This document shows positions 19,846-28,736 of a stretch of DNA of 64,000 nucleotides, in pieces. Below the pieces are notes generated by a model that was given only the letters and a program-made list of their open reading frames with translations, was not told where the DNA came from and did no database searches. The translations under genes and the position numbers were made by a program. Within the stretch, counting starts at the first letter, position 1. Each line of letters begins with the position of its first letter. Source of the stretch: Pseudomonadota bacterium (GTDB lineage: Bacteria; Pseudomonadota; Gammaproteobacteria; Burkholderiales; Rhodocyclaceae); contig QQUN01000069.1 of NCBI GenBank assembly GCA_008501585.1, positions 41,862-105,861 of the forward strand, in the 5' to 3' direction.

Positions 19846-20955
19846 ATGACCACTGCCATCAAAGCCCGTTTCCTCGTCGCCGCGTTGAGCCTGCTGCTGG
19901 CCGTGCCGGCTGCCGCCGAGCGCATCAAGGACCTGGCCACCATTGCTGGCGTGCGCAGCAACCAGCTGGTCGGCTACGGCCTGGTGGTCGGCCTGGACGG
20001 CTCGGGCGACCAGACCACGCAGACCCCCTTCACCGTGCAGAGCATCATCAACATGCTGGGCAACATGGGCGTGACCATGCCGCCGGGCACCAACCTGCAA
20101 CTCAAGAACGTGGCGGCAGTGATGGTCACCGCCGACCTGCCGCCGTTTGCACGGCCGGGCCAGCAGATCGACGTCACCACCTCCTCGATCGGCAATGCCA
20201 AGAGCCTGCGCGGCGGCACGCTGGTGATGACGCCGCTCAAGGGCGCCGACGGCCAGATCTACGCCATGGCGCAGGGCAACGTGGTGGTCGGCGGCGCCGG
20301 CGCCTCGGGTGGTGGCGCCTCGGTGGTGGTCAACCACCTGTCGGCCGGCCGGGTGCCCAATGGCGCCACGGTCGAGCGCGCGGTGCCGACCGCGTTGGGG
20401 CAGGGTGACGTGATCCTGCTCGAACTCGAACAGACCGATTTCGGCACCGCCCAGCGCATGGTCGATGCCATCAACAGCGCCACCTCGCCGGGCCAGGCGC
20501 AGGCGCTCGATGGCCGGACCATCCAGGTGCGCGCACCGTCCGACCCGTCGATGCGTGTGGCCTTTCTGGGCCGCTTGCAGAGCATTGATGTGGTGCCGGC
20601 GCTGCAGTCGGCCAAGGTGATCATCAACTCGCGGACCGGCTCGGTGGTCATGAACCAGGCGGTCACGTTGCAGCAATGCGCGGTGGCGCACGGCAACCTG
20701 TCGGTCTCGGTGACCACCGAGCCGGTGGTCAGCCAGCCCAATCCGCTGTCGGGCGGGCGCACGGTGGTGGGCCAGCGCGGAGATGTCTCGGTCGACCAGG
20801 CCGGCGGTACGCTGATGCGGGTGCCCGCCGGCATCAACCTGGCCGACGTGGTCAAGGCGCTCAATGCGCTCGGCGCCAACCCGATGGACCTCATCTCCAT
20901 CCTGCAGGCCATGAAGGCCGCCGGGGCGCTGCGGGCCGACCTGGAAGTGATCTGA
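19846..20955 (+). CDS. flgI: flagellar P-ring protein FlgI
   Basis: The 369-residue periplasmic P-ring subunit has a signal peptide ([15 protein letters not shown]). Conserved stretches include [40 protein letters not shown] and the C-terminal [20 protein letters not shown]. Its stop overlaps the flgJ start (TGATG). It needs FlgA for assembly, encoded at 13620-14306. Confidence 0.97.
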   Translation: MTTAIKARFLVAALSLLLAVPAAAERIKDLATIAGVRSNQLVGYGLVVGLDGSGDQTTQTPFTVQSIINMLGNMGVTMPPGTNLQLKNVAAVMVTADLPPFARPGQQIDVTTSSIGNAKSLRGGTLVMTPLKGADGQIYAMAQGNVVVGGAGASGGGASVVVNHLSAGRVPNGATVERAVPTALGQGDVILLELEQTDFGTAQRMVDAINSATSPGQAQALDGRTIQVRAPSDPSMRVAFLGRLQSIDVVPALQSAKVIINSRTGSVVMNQAVTLQQCAVAHGNLSVSVTTEPVVSQPNPLSGGRTVVGQRGDVSVDQAGGTLMRVPAGINLADVVKALNALGANPMDLISILQAMKAAGALRADLEVI

Positions 20956-21905
20956 TGCAGGGCGCGGCGCAGATCAACACCCTCGATCCGAACGCCCTGG
21001 CCGACCTCAAGCGGCTGTCGAAGGACAACGACCCGAAAGCCATCGAAGCGGCGGCCAAGCAGTTCGAGGCGCTGTTCCTGTCGATGGTGCTCAAGTCCAT
21101 GCGCCAGGCCATGCCCGCGGGCGGCCTGATGGACAATGACCAGAGCAAGCTCTACCAGTCGCTGCTCGACCAGCAGCTGGCCTCCAACATGGCCGCCAGC
21201 GGCGGCGCCGGCCTGGCCAAGGCGCTGATCGCCCAACTCGGCGGCAACCCCATGCAGGCGCCCAGCCGCGACGAGATTTCGGCCGGCTTCGACATCGCCT
21301 CGGTGCCGCGCCGGCCGGCAAATGCTGCCGCCGCACCCTTGCCGCCGGTCGATCTTGCCGCCCGCCGCGCCGCCGGTCTGCCGGCCAGTGTCAGCGCGCC
21401 GGCGAACATCGAGGCCACGCCGCCCGAGATCTCGTCGGACGCGGCCGCCTTCGTGCGCAAGGTCATGCCGCACGCCCAGGCCGCCAGCCGCGAAACCGGC
21501 ATCCCGGCGCACTTCATGGTGGCCCAGGCGGCGCTGGAAACCGGCTGGGGCAAATACCAGCTGCGCGACGCCAACGGCCTGCCCAGCCACAACCTCTTCA
21601 ACATCAAGGCCGGCAGCAGCTGGCAGGGCAAGACGGTGACGGTCGATACCACCGAATACGTCAACGGCCGCCCGACCACCGAATCGGCAAAGTTCCGCGC
21701 CTACGGCTCGTACGCCGAATCCTTCCGCGACTATGCCCGCCTGATCGGCAACAGCCCGCGCTACGCCGAGGTGGTCGGCCAGCAGGACGCCGCCGCCTTC
21801 GCCCGCGAACTGCAGGCCGCCGGCTACGCCACCGACCCGCGCTACGCCGACAAACTCACCCGCATCATCAACGGCCCCACGCTGCGCGGCGCGCTGCCGG
21901 GTTGA
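20955..21905 (+). CDS. flgJ: flagellar rod assembly protein / peptidoglycan hydrolase FlgJ
   Basis: The 316-residue bifunctional protein has an N-terminal rod-cap domain (AAKQFEALFLSMVLKSMRQA) and a C-terminal glucosaminidase-type muramidase domain (residues ~165-316: SRETGIPAHFMVAQAALETGW, with the catalytic Glu, then NLFNIKAGSSWQGKTV and a terminal RYADKLTRIINGP). It drills the rod through the cell wall. The start at 20955 overlaps the flgI stop. It is the last gene of the flgB operon. Confidence 0.96.
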   Translation: MQGAAQINTLDPNALADLKRLSKDNDPKAIEAAAKQFEALFLSMVLKSMRQAMPAGGLMDNDQSKLYQSLLDQQLASNMAASGGAGLAKALIAQLGGNPMQAPSRDEISAGFDIASVPRRPANAAAAPLPPVDLAARRAAGLPASVSAPANIEATPPEISSDAAAFVRKVMPHAQAASRETGIPAHFMVAQAALETGWGKYQLRDANGLPSHNLFNIKAGSSWQGKTVTVDTTEYVNGRPTTESAKFRAYGSYAESFRDYARLIGNSPRYAEVVGQQDAAAFARELQAAGYATDPRYADKLTRIINGPTLRGALPG

Positions 21906-22011
21906 TCGGCTCCCGGTCGTTCCGGCCCGATGCGGCACCCTGCACCCCGCTGAAACCGGAGGCCGATCGATGCGCCTTGCGGCGGGTGCGCTTCGTGTCT
22001 CCGCCCCGCAC

Positions 22012-22096
22012 GTTCGTAGGGTGGGCGGCTCGCCGCCCACCATCGCGCCTCGCGATACCGTTGCCCGGCGGGCAGCGAGCGGCCCTCGCTACGAAC
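22012..22096. repeat. 85-bp palindromic repeat-like unit before flgK
   Basis: GTTCGTAG (22012-22019) and CTACGAAC (22089-22096) are inverted ends. Inside is a perfect 10-bp-stem hairpin GGTGGGCGGC-TC-GCCGCCCACC (22020-22041) with no T-tract. The GTAGGGTGGGC core resembles a small dispersed intergenic repeat common in proteobacteria (from memory). No target duplication is seen. Confidence 0.4.
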
Positions 22097-22117
22097 TGAC
22101 AGGGCCGTTCGTCGAAC

Positions 22118-22133
22118 TGGCATAAGTTTTGCA
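22118..22133 (+). promoter_or_regulatory. sigma-54 promoter for flgKL
   Basis: TGGCATAAGTTTTGCA has GG (22119-22120) and GC (22131-22132) with 10-base spacing and the TTGCA -12 element, a near-perfect sigma-54 site. Transcription would start about 22144, 29 bp before flgK. An 11-bp palindrome GTTCGTCGAAC (22107-22117) abuts it. Confidence 0.85.
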
Positions 22134-22172
22134 CTGTTTCTGTCGTAACCGTCTTAGCGACAAGGAACTCCC

Positions 22173-24110
22173 ATGGCAGGCATGCTCAACATCGGCATCA
22201 CAGGTCTGAACGCCGCCCAGGCGTGGTTGAACACGACCAGCCATAACATCTCCAACGCCTCGACCCCCGGCTTCAGCCGCCAGACCGTCGGTCAGAGCAC
22301 GCTCAACCCGGTGTTCAGCGGTGGCGGGTTTTTCGGCCAGGGTACGCAGGTCGACTCGGTCAAGCGGGTCTACAGCCAGTTTCTCGAGAACCAGGTGCTC
22401 ACCGCCGACACGCGCCGCGCCTCGCTGGCGGCCTACGAAACGCAGGTGACCCAGATCGACAACCTGCTGGCTGATTCGACCTCCGGCCTGTCGCCGGCGA
22501 TCCAGAACTTCTTCAAGGGTGTGCAGGAAGTGGCGGCCAATCCGTCGAGCGTACCGGCGCGCCAGGCCATGCTGGCGTCCGCCGAAAGCCTGACGGCGCG
22601 CTTCCAGTATCTCGACGGCCGCCTGACCGACATCCGCAACGGTGTCGAGGGCGACATCGCCAGCACCGTCACCCAGATCAATGCCCATGCCCAGCAACTG
22701 GCCGAGATCAACCAGCGCATCCTGGTGGCAGAATCTGCCGGTCCCGGCACCCCCGCCAATGATCTGCACGACCTGCGCGCGACCGTGCTGCGCGACCTGA
22801 ACGAGCTGATCCAGGTGAGCACGGTGACCGAGAGCGACGGGTCGCTGAGTGTGTTCATTGGCAACGGCCAGCCCCTGGTGATCCGTGGCCAGGTGACGAC
22901 GCTGACCACCACGCCCAGCACCGAGAACCCGCAACAACTGGCGGTGGGGCTGCAACTGATCGGCGGGGGTACGGTGCAGATGCCCGAGACCCTGCTCACC
23001 GGCGGCTCGCTCGGCGGCCTGCTCGAATTCCGTCGTGACGCGCTGGCCAATGCCGAAAGCCAGCTCGGCCTGATTGCCGTCGGCCTGACCGAGACCTTCA
23101 ACGCCCAGCACCGGCTCGGGCAGGATCTGGACGGCAACCTGGGCCTGAACTTCTTCACCCCGCTGAGCCCGGACGTGCGGCCGGTCAGCGGGGCGACCAG
23201 CACGCCGACGGTGGCCTTCGGCAACGTGGCCAACCTCACCGGCGACAGCTACCGGCTCACCTATACCAACACCACCGGCGCCTACGCCCTGGTCAATGCC
23301 CGCACCGGGGCGAGCGTGGCCTCGGCGGCCAGCGTGGGGCTGACGATCACCCCGCCGGGCGCGACGGTCAGCGGCGAGTCGTTCATCATCGAGCCGACCC
23401 AGCAGGCGGCATCGAACATCCGCGTGGGCATTGGCGATACGCGGCTGGTGGCCGCGGCCGGGCCGGTGCGCGCGGCGGTCGGCAGCAACAATACCGGTAC
23501 GGCCGCGGTGGTCGGCGTCACGACCACCAGCGTGGCCGGTTTTGCGACCGGGTCGCCGCACATCGGTACGCATACGCTGACGTTCAACGGCACGACCAAC
23601 CAGTACGATGTGCGCGATGCCGGCAACACCCTGATCGGCAGCATCGCCTACAACCCCGCCACCGACTCGGCCGGCGTGACGCGCACCCTGCCCGGCGCCC
23701 TGGGCGGCATCGACATCCGCCTGTCCGGCGTGCCGGTGACCGGCGATCGCCTCACGCTCGAGAGCAATACCGGCGGCGTCGCCGACAACAGCAACGCCGT
23801 TGCACTGGGCAACCTGCAGACGGCCAAGACGCTGCTCGGCGCTGGCGGTGCGGGGACGGCAAGCTATCAATCCACCTATTCCAACCTGGTCAGCGCCATC
23901 GGCAACAAGACCAGCGAAGTCAAGGTCAGCCGCGCCGCGCAAGAGACGCTGGTCGGCCAGGCCACGGCCAGCCGCGAGGCGCTGTCCGGGGTGAATCTCG
24001 ACGAAGAGGCCGCGAACCTCATCCGCTTCCAGCAGGCCTACCAGGCCTCGGCGCGGGTGATTGCGATCGCCGGCAGCCTGTTCGACGAAATTCTCTCCAT
24101 CGCGCGTTAA
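22173..24110 (+). CDS. flgK: flagellar hook-filament junction protein FlgK (HAP1)
   Basis: The 645-residue protein has N-terminal NIGITGLNAAQAWLNTTSHN-ISNASTPGFSRQ and C-terminal LDEEAANLIRFQQAYQASAR-VIAIAGSLFDEIL. It joins hook and filament; its chaperone FlgN is encoded at 12725-13201. The middle region is variable as usual. Preceded by AAGGAAC and its own sigma-54 promoter. Confidence 0.96.
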   Translation: MAGMLNIGITGLNAAQAWLNTTSHNISNASTPGFSRQTVGQSTLNPVFSGGGFFGQGTQVDSVKRVYSQFLENQVLTADTRRASLAAYETQVTQIDNLLADSTSGLSPAIQNFFKGVQEVAANPSSVPARQAMLASAESLTARFQYLDGRLTDIRNGVEGDIASTVTQINAHAQQLAEINQRILVAESAGPGTPANDLHDLRATVLRDLNELIQVSTVTESDGSLSVFIGNGQPLVIRGQVTTLTTTPSTENPQQLAVGLQLIGGGTVQMPETLLTGGSLGGLLEFRRDALANAESQLGLIAVGLTETFNAQHRLGQDLDGNLGLNFFTPLSPDVRPVSGATSTPTVAFGNVANLTGDSYRLTYTNTTGAYALVNARTGASVASAASVGLTITPPGATVSGESFIIEPTQQAASNIRVGIGDTRLVAAAGPVRAAVGSNNTGTAAVVGVTTTSVAGFATGSPHIGTHTLTFNGTTNQYDVRDAGNTLIGSIAYNPATDSAGVTRTLPGALGGIDIRLSGVPVTGDRLTLESNTGGVADNSNAVALGNLQTAKTLLGAGGAGTASYQSTYSNLVSAIGNKTSEVKVSRAAQETLVGQATASREALSGVNLDEEAANLIRFQQAYQASARVIAIAGSLFDEILSIAR

Positions 24111-24135
24111 GCCGGCCACACGAAGGAGCCTGATC

Positions 24136-25299
24136 ATGCGAATCAGTACCGGCATGCTCTACCAGACCGGGGTCAACACGATCCAGAAACAGACCGCGCA
24201 AATGCTGCAGACCCAGCAGCAGGTGGCGACCGGGCGGCGCATCGTGTCGCCCTCCGACGACCCCGTCGCTTCGGCACGGGCGCTCGAGATCACCCAGGCG
24301 CAAGGCATCAACGCCCAGCAGCAGATCAACCAGGGCTATGCCAAGGATGCCCTCGGCCTGATGGAGAACAAGCTTGCCGCGGTCGAGGAACTGGTCATCC
24401 ACACCCGCACCCGAGCGGTGGCCGCGGGCAACGGCACCTACGCGCCCAGCGAGCTGAAGGCGATCGCCACCGATGTGCGCGCCAGCTTCGACTCCATGCT
24501 GGCGCTGGCCAACAGCCAGAACGGGCAGGGCGAGTACCTGTTCTCGGGCTACCAGGCGGATGTCAAACCCTACACCGGCACGCTCGATGGCGTGAGCTAT
24601 CAGGGCGACCAGGGGCAGCGTACCTTGCAGGTGTCACCCTCGCGCCTGATGGCCGTGAGCAATGCCGGCAGCGACGTGTTCGACGCCGTGCGGCAGGAGC
24701 CCGGCAAGTTCTTTGCCGTGCCGGTGGCGCCCAACGGTGGTACCGGCCACATCGCGCAGGCGCAGACCACCGGCGCCTACACCGGCACCCGCTACGACAT
24801 CCAGTGGGACGGCACCAACTACAACGTCACCGATGCCGATACCGGCGCCGCCATCGTCAGCCAGAGCGGCCCCACACTCAGCTTTGGCGCCGTCCAGCTC
24901 GAGATGGGGGGCACCCCCAATGTCGGCGACACCTTCGAGGTCGGCCCCCGCGCCAGCGTGTTCAACATGTACACCAACATGGTCCGCGCGCTCGAAAACC
25001 CCTCGCCCACGGTCGGCATCCAGGGCGCCGTCGCCCAGGCCATCGACGGCATGGACCGCAGCCTCGACCAGGTGCTCACCGTGCGCGCCTCGGTCGGCTC
25101 GCGCATGGTCGAGATCTCGACCCTCGAATCGGTGGGGAGCGACCTCGACATCCAGTACGCCCAGACGCTCTCGCGCCTGCAGGATGTCGACTACGCCGAG
25201 GCGGTGAGCAACCTCACCCTGCAGCAAACCTACCTGCAAGCCTCGCAGCAGTCCTTCCTGCGCATCAACCAGCTCAGTCTCTTCAACTATCTTGGCTGA
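24136..25299 (+). CDS. flgL: flagellar hook-filament junction protein FlgL (HAP3)
   Basis: The 387-residue junction protein begins MRISTGMLYQTGVNTIQKQ and shows the flagellin-like helix QQQVATGRRIVSPSDDPVAS. The C-terminus is flagellin-like (DVDYAEAVSNLTLQQTYLQA). The start at 24136 has GAAGGAGCC upstream; an in-frame longer start at 24061 lies inside flgK. Cotranscribed with flgK (25 bp gap). Confidence 0.96.
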   Translation: MRISTGMLYQTGVNTIQKQTAQMLQTQQQVATGRRIVSPSDDPVASARALEITQAQGINAQQQINQGYAKDALGLMENKLAAVEELVIHTRTRAVAAGNGTYAPSELKAIATDVRASFDSMLALANSQNGQGEYLFSGYQADVKPYTGTLDGVSYQGDQGQRTLQVSPSRLMAVSNAGSDVFDAVRQEPGKFFAVPVAPNGGTGHIAQAQTTGAYTGTRYDIQWDGTNYNVTDADTGAAIVSQSGPTLSFGAVQLEMGGTPNVGDTFEVGPRASVFNMYTNMVRALENPSPTVGIQGAVAQAIDGMDRSLDQVLTVRASVGSRMVEISTLESVGSDLDIQYAQTLSRLQDVDYAEAVSNLTLQQTYLQASQQSFLRINQLSLFNYLG

Positions 25300-25300
25300 C

Positions 25301-25765
25301 ATGCGCACCTTCCGCCCCCTCGCCACCGTCGCCGCGCTCGCCATGGCCGGCTGCAGTACCGTGCCCGGTCCCGGCGAAGGCGCCAGCACCCAGTGGCTGC
25401 TCGCCCCTGCCGCCGCCGTGATGGTGCTCGAGAGCGGCTACACCACCAACCCGCAACTCGCCGGCATGGTCGCCGCCTGGGCGCTGCTCGACCCGCTCGC
25501 CCCCAACTGGCAGATCCAGGCCACCCGCCTCGACGAGCGCAACGTGCGCTTCCACCTCCAGCACAAGCTCCTGCACACCGGCGGCGAAGGCGAAGCCCGC
25601 CAGGTTCTCGTCCGCAGCGCCGAGCGCATCACTCGCGAAGAAGGCTTCAGCGAGTACGAAATCACCCGCATGGAACAGAGCATCGACTCCACCCGCCCCT
25701 TCGCCCGCCGCACCATGGTGGCCGATGTGCGCATGCTGCGGGGCAGGGCGTTGCCGGGGTTGTAA
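25301..25765 (+). CDS. small uncharacterised lipoprotein after flgL
   Basis: The 154-residue protein has a lipoprotein signal (LAMAGC, lipid Cys at residue 18). The rest is soluble: a short hydrophobic stretch (TQWLLAPAAAVMVLESG), an Ala/Leu-rich helix (LAGMVAAWALLDPLAPNWQI) and a beta-rich C-terminal half with RVRFHLQHKLLHTGGEGEAR-like strands. I do not recognise a domain. It starts one base after the flgL stop, so it is almost certainly cotranscribed with flgKL and may act at the outer membrane near the flagellum. Function unknown. Confidence 0.65.
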   Translation: MRTFRPLATVAALAMAGCSTVPGPGEGASTQWLLAPAAAVMVLESGYTTNPQLAGMVAAWALLDPLAPNWQIQATRLDERNVRFHLQHKLLHTGGEGEARQVLVRSAERITREEGFSEYEITRMEQSIDSTRPFARRTMVADVRMLRGRALPGL

Positions 25766-25925
25766 GGCGCGGCGCCAGCCCGCCGCCGTAGCGCCGCGTC
25801 GGAATCGGAGCGGTGCGCTCCGCCTCGTCTGCGGTACCCTGAGGCCATGGGCCGAGGTGTGACGCCACCCGCGTTCGGTGAGGCCTGGCGTCTCGAGCAT
25901 CCAAGGCCAGCGGGAGGGGGAGAAG

Positions 25926-27191
25926 ATGGCGCTATTCATGTCGGTAGACCGCCTCAGGGTGCTGGGCATGCGTATTCGCGAGCGGCTATGGGTGAAGCCG
26001 ATTCTCTTCTGCGCCCTGTCGATCCTGGCGGTCGTGGTGGCCAGGGCGGCGGATGACACCTCGCTGGTGGGCATCGTGCCGGACACGACGCGAGAATCGC
26101 TGGAGACGCTGCTGTCGATCATGGCGTCGAGCATGCTGGTGATCGCGACGTTTTCGGTCGGTTCGATGGTGTCGGCCTACAACGCCGCCAGCAACTCGGC
26201 CACGCCGCGCTCGTTTGGCGTGGTGGTGGCGGACGATGTGTCGCAGAACGCGCTGTCGACCTTTGTGGGCGCGTTCATCTTCAGCATCGTGGCGATCACG
26301 GCGGTCAAGAACGATGTCTTTCGGCCGGCGGGGCTTGGCGTGCTGTTTGCCCTGACCGCGCTGGTGTTTGGCCTGGTGGTGTTTACCTTCGTGCGCTGGG
26401 TGGACCGGATCGCCCGGCTCGGACGGATGGGCTCGACCATCGAGAAGGTGGAGCGTGCCACGGCCGAGGCGCTGGCACGCCGGCGTCGTGCGCCGACCCT
26501 GGGGGGCGTGCCGGTGCGGCCCTTGCCGCGCGGTGAGGCGGTCACGGCCTCGCAGGTCGGCTATGTGCAGCACATCGACATGGCGCGGCTGCAGGCCTGG
26601 GCCGTGGCGGCCGGTGCGCGGGTGGTGGTGGCCGCCTTGCCGGGCACCTTTGCCTTTCCCGACCGTGCGCTGGCCTATGTCAGCCTGCCACCGGGCGACG
26701 AGCCGGCACGGTCGGCCGACGAGGTGGCTGCCGCCTTCACCATCGGCCGCCACCGGCGTTTCGAGGACGATCCGCGTTTCGGGCTGGTGGTGTTGTCGGA
26801 GATCGCCGGGCGGGCGCTGTCGCCGGCGGTGAATGATCCGGGCACGGCGGTGCAGGTGTTGGGCGTGCTGGTGAGGCTGTTTGCGCAATGGGCGGCGCCC
26901 GCCTCCGGGGAGGACACCGCGGCTTGCGACCGGGTCGAGGTGCCGGCGCTGTCGGTGCGCGACATGTTCGACGACGCGTTCACCGCCATCGCACGCGACG
27001 GTGCCGGGACGCTCGAGGTGGCGATCCGCCTGCAGAAAGCGTTGCGGGCGCTCGCCGGGCTGGGCGGGCCGTCGATGCGCGCTGCGGCCGAGGACCACGC
27101 GCGTCTGGCACTCGAACGTGCCACGCACACCCTGGCGCTGCCGGCCGACTGTGCCCAAGTGCGTGATGCCGCCGCGCGGCGCGATGACTGA
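25926..27191 (+). CDS. DUF2254-type membrane protein
   Basis: The 421-residue protein has four N-terminal membrane helices (about residues 20-170: ILFCALSILAVVVARAADD, LLSIMASSMLVIATFSVGSM, LSTFVGAFIFSIVAITAVKN, GLGVLFALTALVFGLVVFTF) and a soluble C-terminal domain with GYVQHIDMARLQAWA and the motif LSEIAGRALSPAVNDPGTAV. This arrangement is that of the DUF2254 family, for which no role is established. The start at 25926 follows a GGGAGGGGGAGAAG purine run. The next gene overlaps by 8 bp. Confidence 0.75.
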   Translation: MALFMSVDRLRVLGMRIRERLWVKPILFCALSILAVVVARAADDTSLVGIVPDTTRESLETLLSIMASSMLVIATFSVGSMVSAYNAASNSATPRSFGVVVADDVSQNALSTFVGAFIFSIVAITAVKNDVFRPAGLGVLFALTALVFGLVVFTFVRWVDRIARLGRMGSTIEKVERATAEALARRRRAPTLGGVPVRPLPRGEAVTASQVGYVQHIDMARLQAWAVAAGARVVVAALPGTFAFPDRALAYVSLPPGDEPARSADEVAAAFTIGRHRRFEDDPRFGLVVLSEIAGRALSPAVNDPGTAVQVLGVLVRLFAQWAAPASGEDTAACDRVEVPALSVRDMFDDAFTAIARDGAGTLEVAIRLQKALRALAGLGGPSMRAAAEDHARLALERATHTLALPADCAQVRDAAARRDD

Positions 27192-27831
27192 GCGCTCGCC
27201 CGCCCGGTCTGGCTCCACCGGGGCGGACCGCCGCGCACTGCGGCGGATCAAGTGGCTGCACACGCTCGTCTGGGCCGTGTTTGCCGCGTGCATCGTGGCG
27301 ATGCCGGTTGCGTCATGGTCGGGCAGGCACCGTGTGGCGGCATCGCTGGCGGCGGTGGTGTTGGTCGAGGTGCTGGTGCTCGCCGCGAATGGCTGGCGCT
27401 GTCCGCTGACGGCGGTAGCGGCGAAGTACACCGAGGATCGCCGGGCGAATTTCGATATCTATCTGCCCGTGTGGCTGGCGCGAAACAACCAGCGTGTGTT
27501 CGGTGCCCTGTATGCCGCGGGGCTGGTTTATGCCTTGCTGGCCTGGCTGCGGGCGGCTGAGCTCGACGGGGCTTTACTCGGCGGCCGCGAGCGCGGACCA
27601 TGGCCGACTTTACTTCAGCGAGGTGTGCGGCATGCGGTTTTTGGGAATGCCTGCTTTGATGGCGGTGCTGATGAGCGCCCCGGTGATGGCGGACGCCTTC
27701 GACGCGTTCTACGCCGACGCGGAAAACGCACGCGGGTTTGCTGCGGCGCAGGCCTCGGGGCAGATCGCGCAGGGGCGGCAGCGCATGCTGGCGATGTGTG
27801 CCGAGGCGAAGCTCAAGACCCCGGCGGCTGA
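27184..27831 (+). CDS. unknown membrane protein with abnormal C-terminal extension
   Basis: The open frame encodes 215 residues. The first ~125 form a credible small membrane protein: basic N-terminus, helices VWAVFAACIVAMPVASW, AASLAAVVLVEVLVLAANGW and VFGALYAAGLVYALLAWL, and the polar motif CPLTAVAAKYTEDRRANFD. Related proteins as I recall end soon after the third helix. Here the frame continues ~90 residues of low-complexity, Arg/Gly-rich sequence and overlaps the next gene (from 27632) by 200 bp in another frame. A frameshift or lost stop near 27550 is likely. It starts within the end of the previous gene (ATGACTGA). Confidence 0.5.
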   Translation: MTERSPARSGSTGADRRALRRIKWLHTLVWAVFAACIVAMPVASWSGRHRVAASLAAVVLVEVLVLAANGWRCPLTAVAAKYTEDRRANFDIYLPVWLARNNQRVFGALYAAGLVYALLAWLRAAELDGALLGGRERGPWPTLLQRGVRHAVFGNACFDGGADERPGDGGRLRRVLRRRGKRTRVCCGAGLGADRAGAAAHAGDVCRGEAQDPGG

Positions 27832-28033
27832 CTGCGGCTGTGTCGAACGCGAGCTGGCCGGCGTGTCGGACCGTGCGTTCTACTTTGAGAGCGTGCTGGC
27901 GTATCGCGAGTATCAGGAAAAAGTGGATGCGCTGCGGGCGGAGGACACGGCACGCTACGCGCAACTCAAGGCGCAGCATGCGCAGCGCATGGGGCTGGCG
28001 CGTCGGCTGGAAGCGGCCTGCGGCATGGTGTGA
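27632..28033 (+). CDS. small secreted protein, unknown function
   Basis: The 133-residue protein has a signal peptide (MRFLGMPALMAVLMSAPVMA-DAFDAF). The mature part is helical and charged, with two cysteines in TPAADCGCVERELAG and a third near the C-terminus (LEAACGMV). No family recognised. The longer open frame upstream lacks a plausible start; the ATG at 27632 creates a proper signal sequence. It overlaps the frame of the preceding ORF. Confidence 0.6.
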   Translation: MRFLGMPALMAVLMSAPVMADAFDAFYADAENARGFAAAQASGQIAQGRQRMLAMCAEAKLKTPAADCGCVERELAGVSDRAFYFESVLAYREYQEKVDALRAEDTARYAQLKAQHAQRMGLARRLEAACGMV

Positions 28034-28057
28034 GGCGGGACTGAACAGGACGTGATG

Positions 28058-28276
28058 ATGAGAGACGTGGTGGTAACGCAGGAGCCGGTCGAGCTCTACA
28101 AGATCCTCAAGTTCGAGGGCCTGGTGGGCAGCGGCGGCGAGGCCAAGTCGGCGGTGGCCGAGGGTTTGGTACGGGTCAATGGCGAGGTCGAGACGCGCAA
28201 GCGCCGGCAGATCGTGGCCGGCGACGTGCTGAGCTTTGCCGGCGAGCAGTTGCGTATCGTGCGCGCGGGTGGCTGA
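28058..28276 (+). CDS. S4-domain RNA-binding protein (YbcJ-like)
   Basis: The 72-residue protein consists of a single S4 RNA-binding fold ([20 protein letters not shown], then [19 protein letters not shown]). It resembles E. coli YbcJ, thought to bind RNA/ribosomes. Starts at 28055 or 28058 are possible; 28058 is 7 bp after AGGA. Two bases separate it from the next gene, with which it is cotranscribed. Confidence 0.85.
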   Translation: MRDVVVTQEPVELYKILKFEGLVGSGGEAKSAVAEGLVRVNGEVETRKRRQIVAGDVLSFAGEQLRIVRAGG

Positions 28277-28278
28277 CG

Positions 28279-28734
28279 ATGCAGATCTGGGTCGATGCCG
28301 ATGCCTGCCCGGTGGTGATCAAGGAGATCCTGTTCCGCGCGGCTGACCGCGCCAAGGTGATGACCACGCTGGTGGCCAACCAGATGGTGCGCGTGCCGCC
28401 GTCGCGCTTCATCCGCATGGTGCAGGTGTCGTCGGGCTTCGATGTGGCGGACAACGAGATCGTCAAGCGCCTGGCGGCGGGCGATCTGGTGATCACGGCG
28501 GACATCCCGCTGGCGGCGGACGTGATCGAGAAGGGCGGCCATGCGCTGAATCCGCGCGGCGAGTTCTACTCGGCCGAGAATATCCGCTCGCTGCTCAACA
28601 TGCGCGATTTCATGGACACGCTGCGTTCGAGCGGCGTGGACACCGGCGGCCCGCCCGCCTTGAGCCTGAGCGACCGCAAGGCCTTTGCCAGCCATCTCGA
28701 CCGCTTCCTGGCGCGCCACGCGCCGCGCGGCTGA
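28279..28734 (+). CDS. YaiI/YqxD family (UPF0178, DUF188) protein
   Basis: The 151-residue protein has the family's N-terminal [20 protein letters not shown], the [25 protein letters not shown] acidic motif and [20 protein letters not shown]. The fold is PIN/NYN-like, so nuclease activity is possible but undemonstrated. Ends 2 bp from the convergent TRAP permease gene. Confidence 0.9.
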   Translation: MQIWVDADACPVVIKEILFRAADRAKVMTTLVANQMVRVPPSRFIRMVQVSSGFDVADNEIVKRLAAGDLVITADIPLAADVIEKGGHALNPRGEFYSAENIRSLLNMRDFMDTLRSSGVDTGGPPALSLSDRKAFASHLDRFLARHAPRG

Positions 28735-28736
28735 GT

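Noticed and set aside
22089..24155. 688-codon minus-strand open frame opposite flgK
   Set aside because: It covers the flgK coding region with Gly/Arg/Ala-rich sequence and has no domain; flgK is unambiguous.
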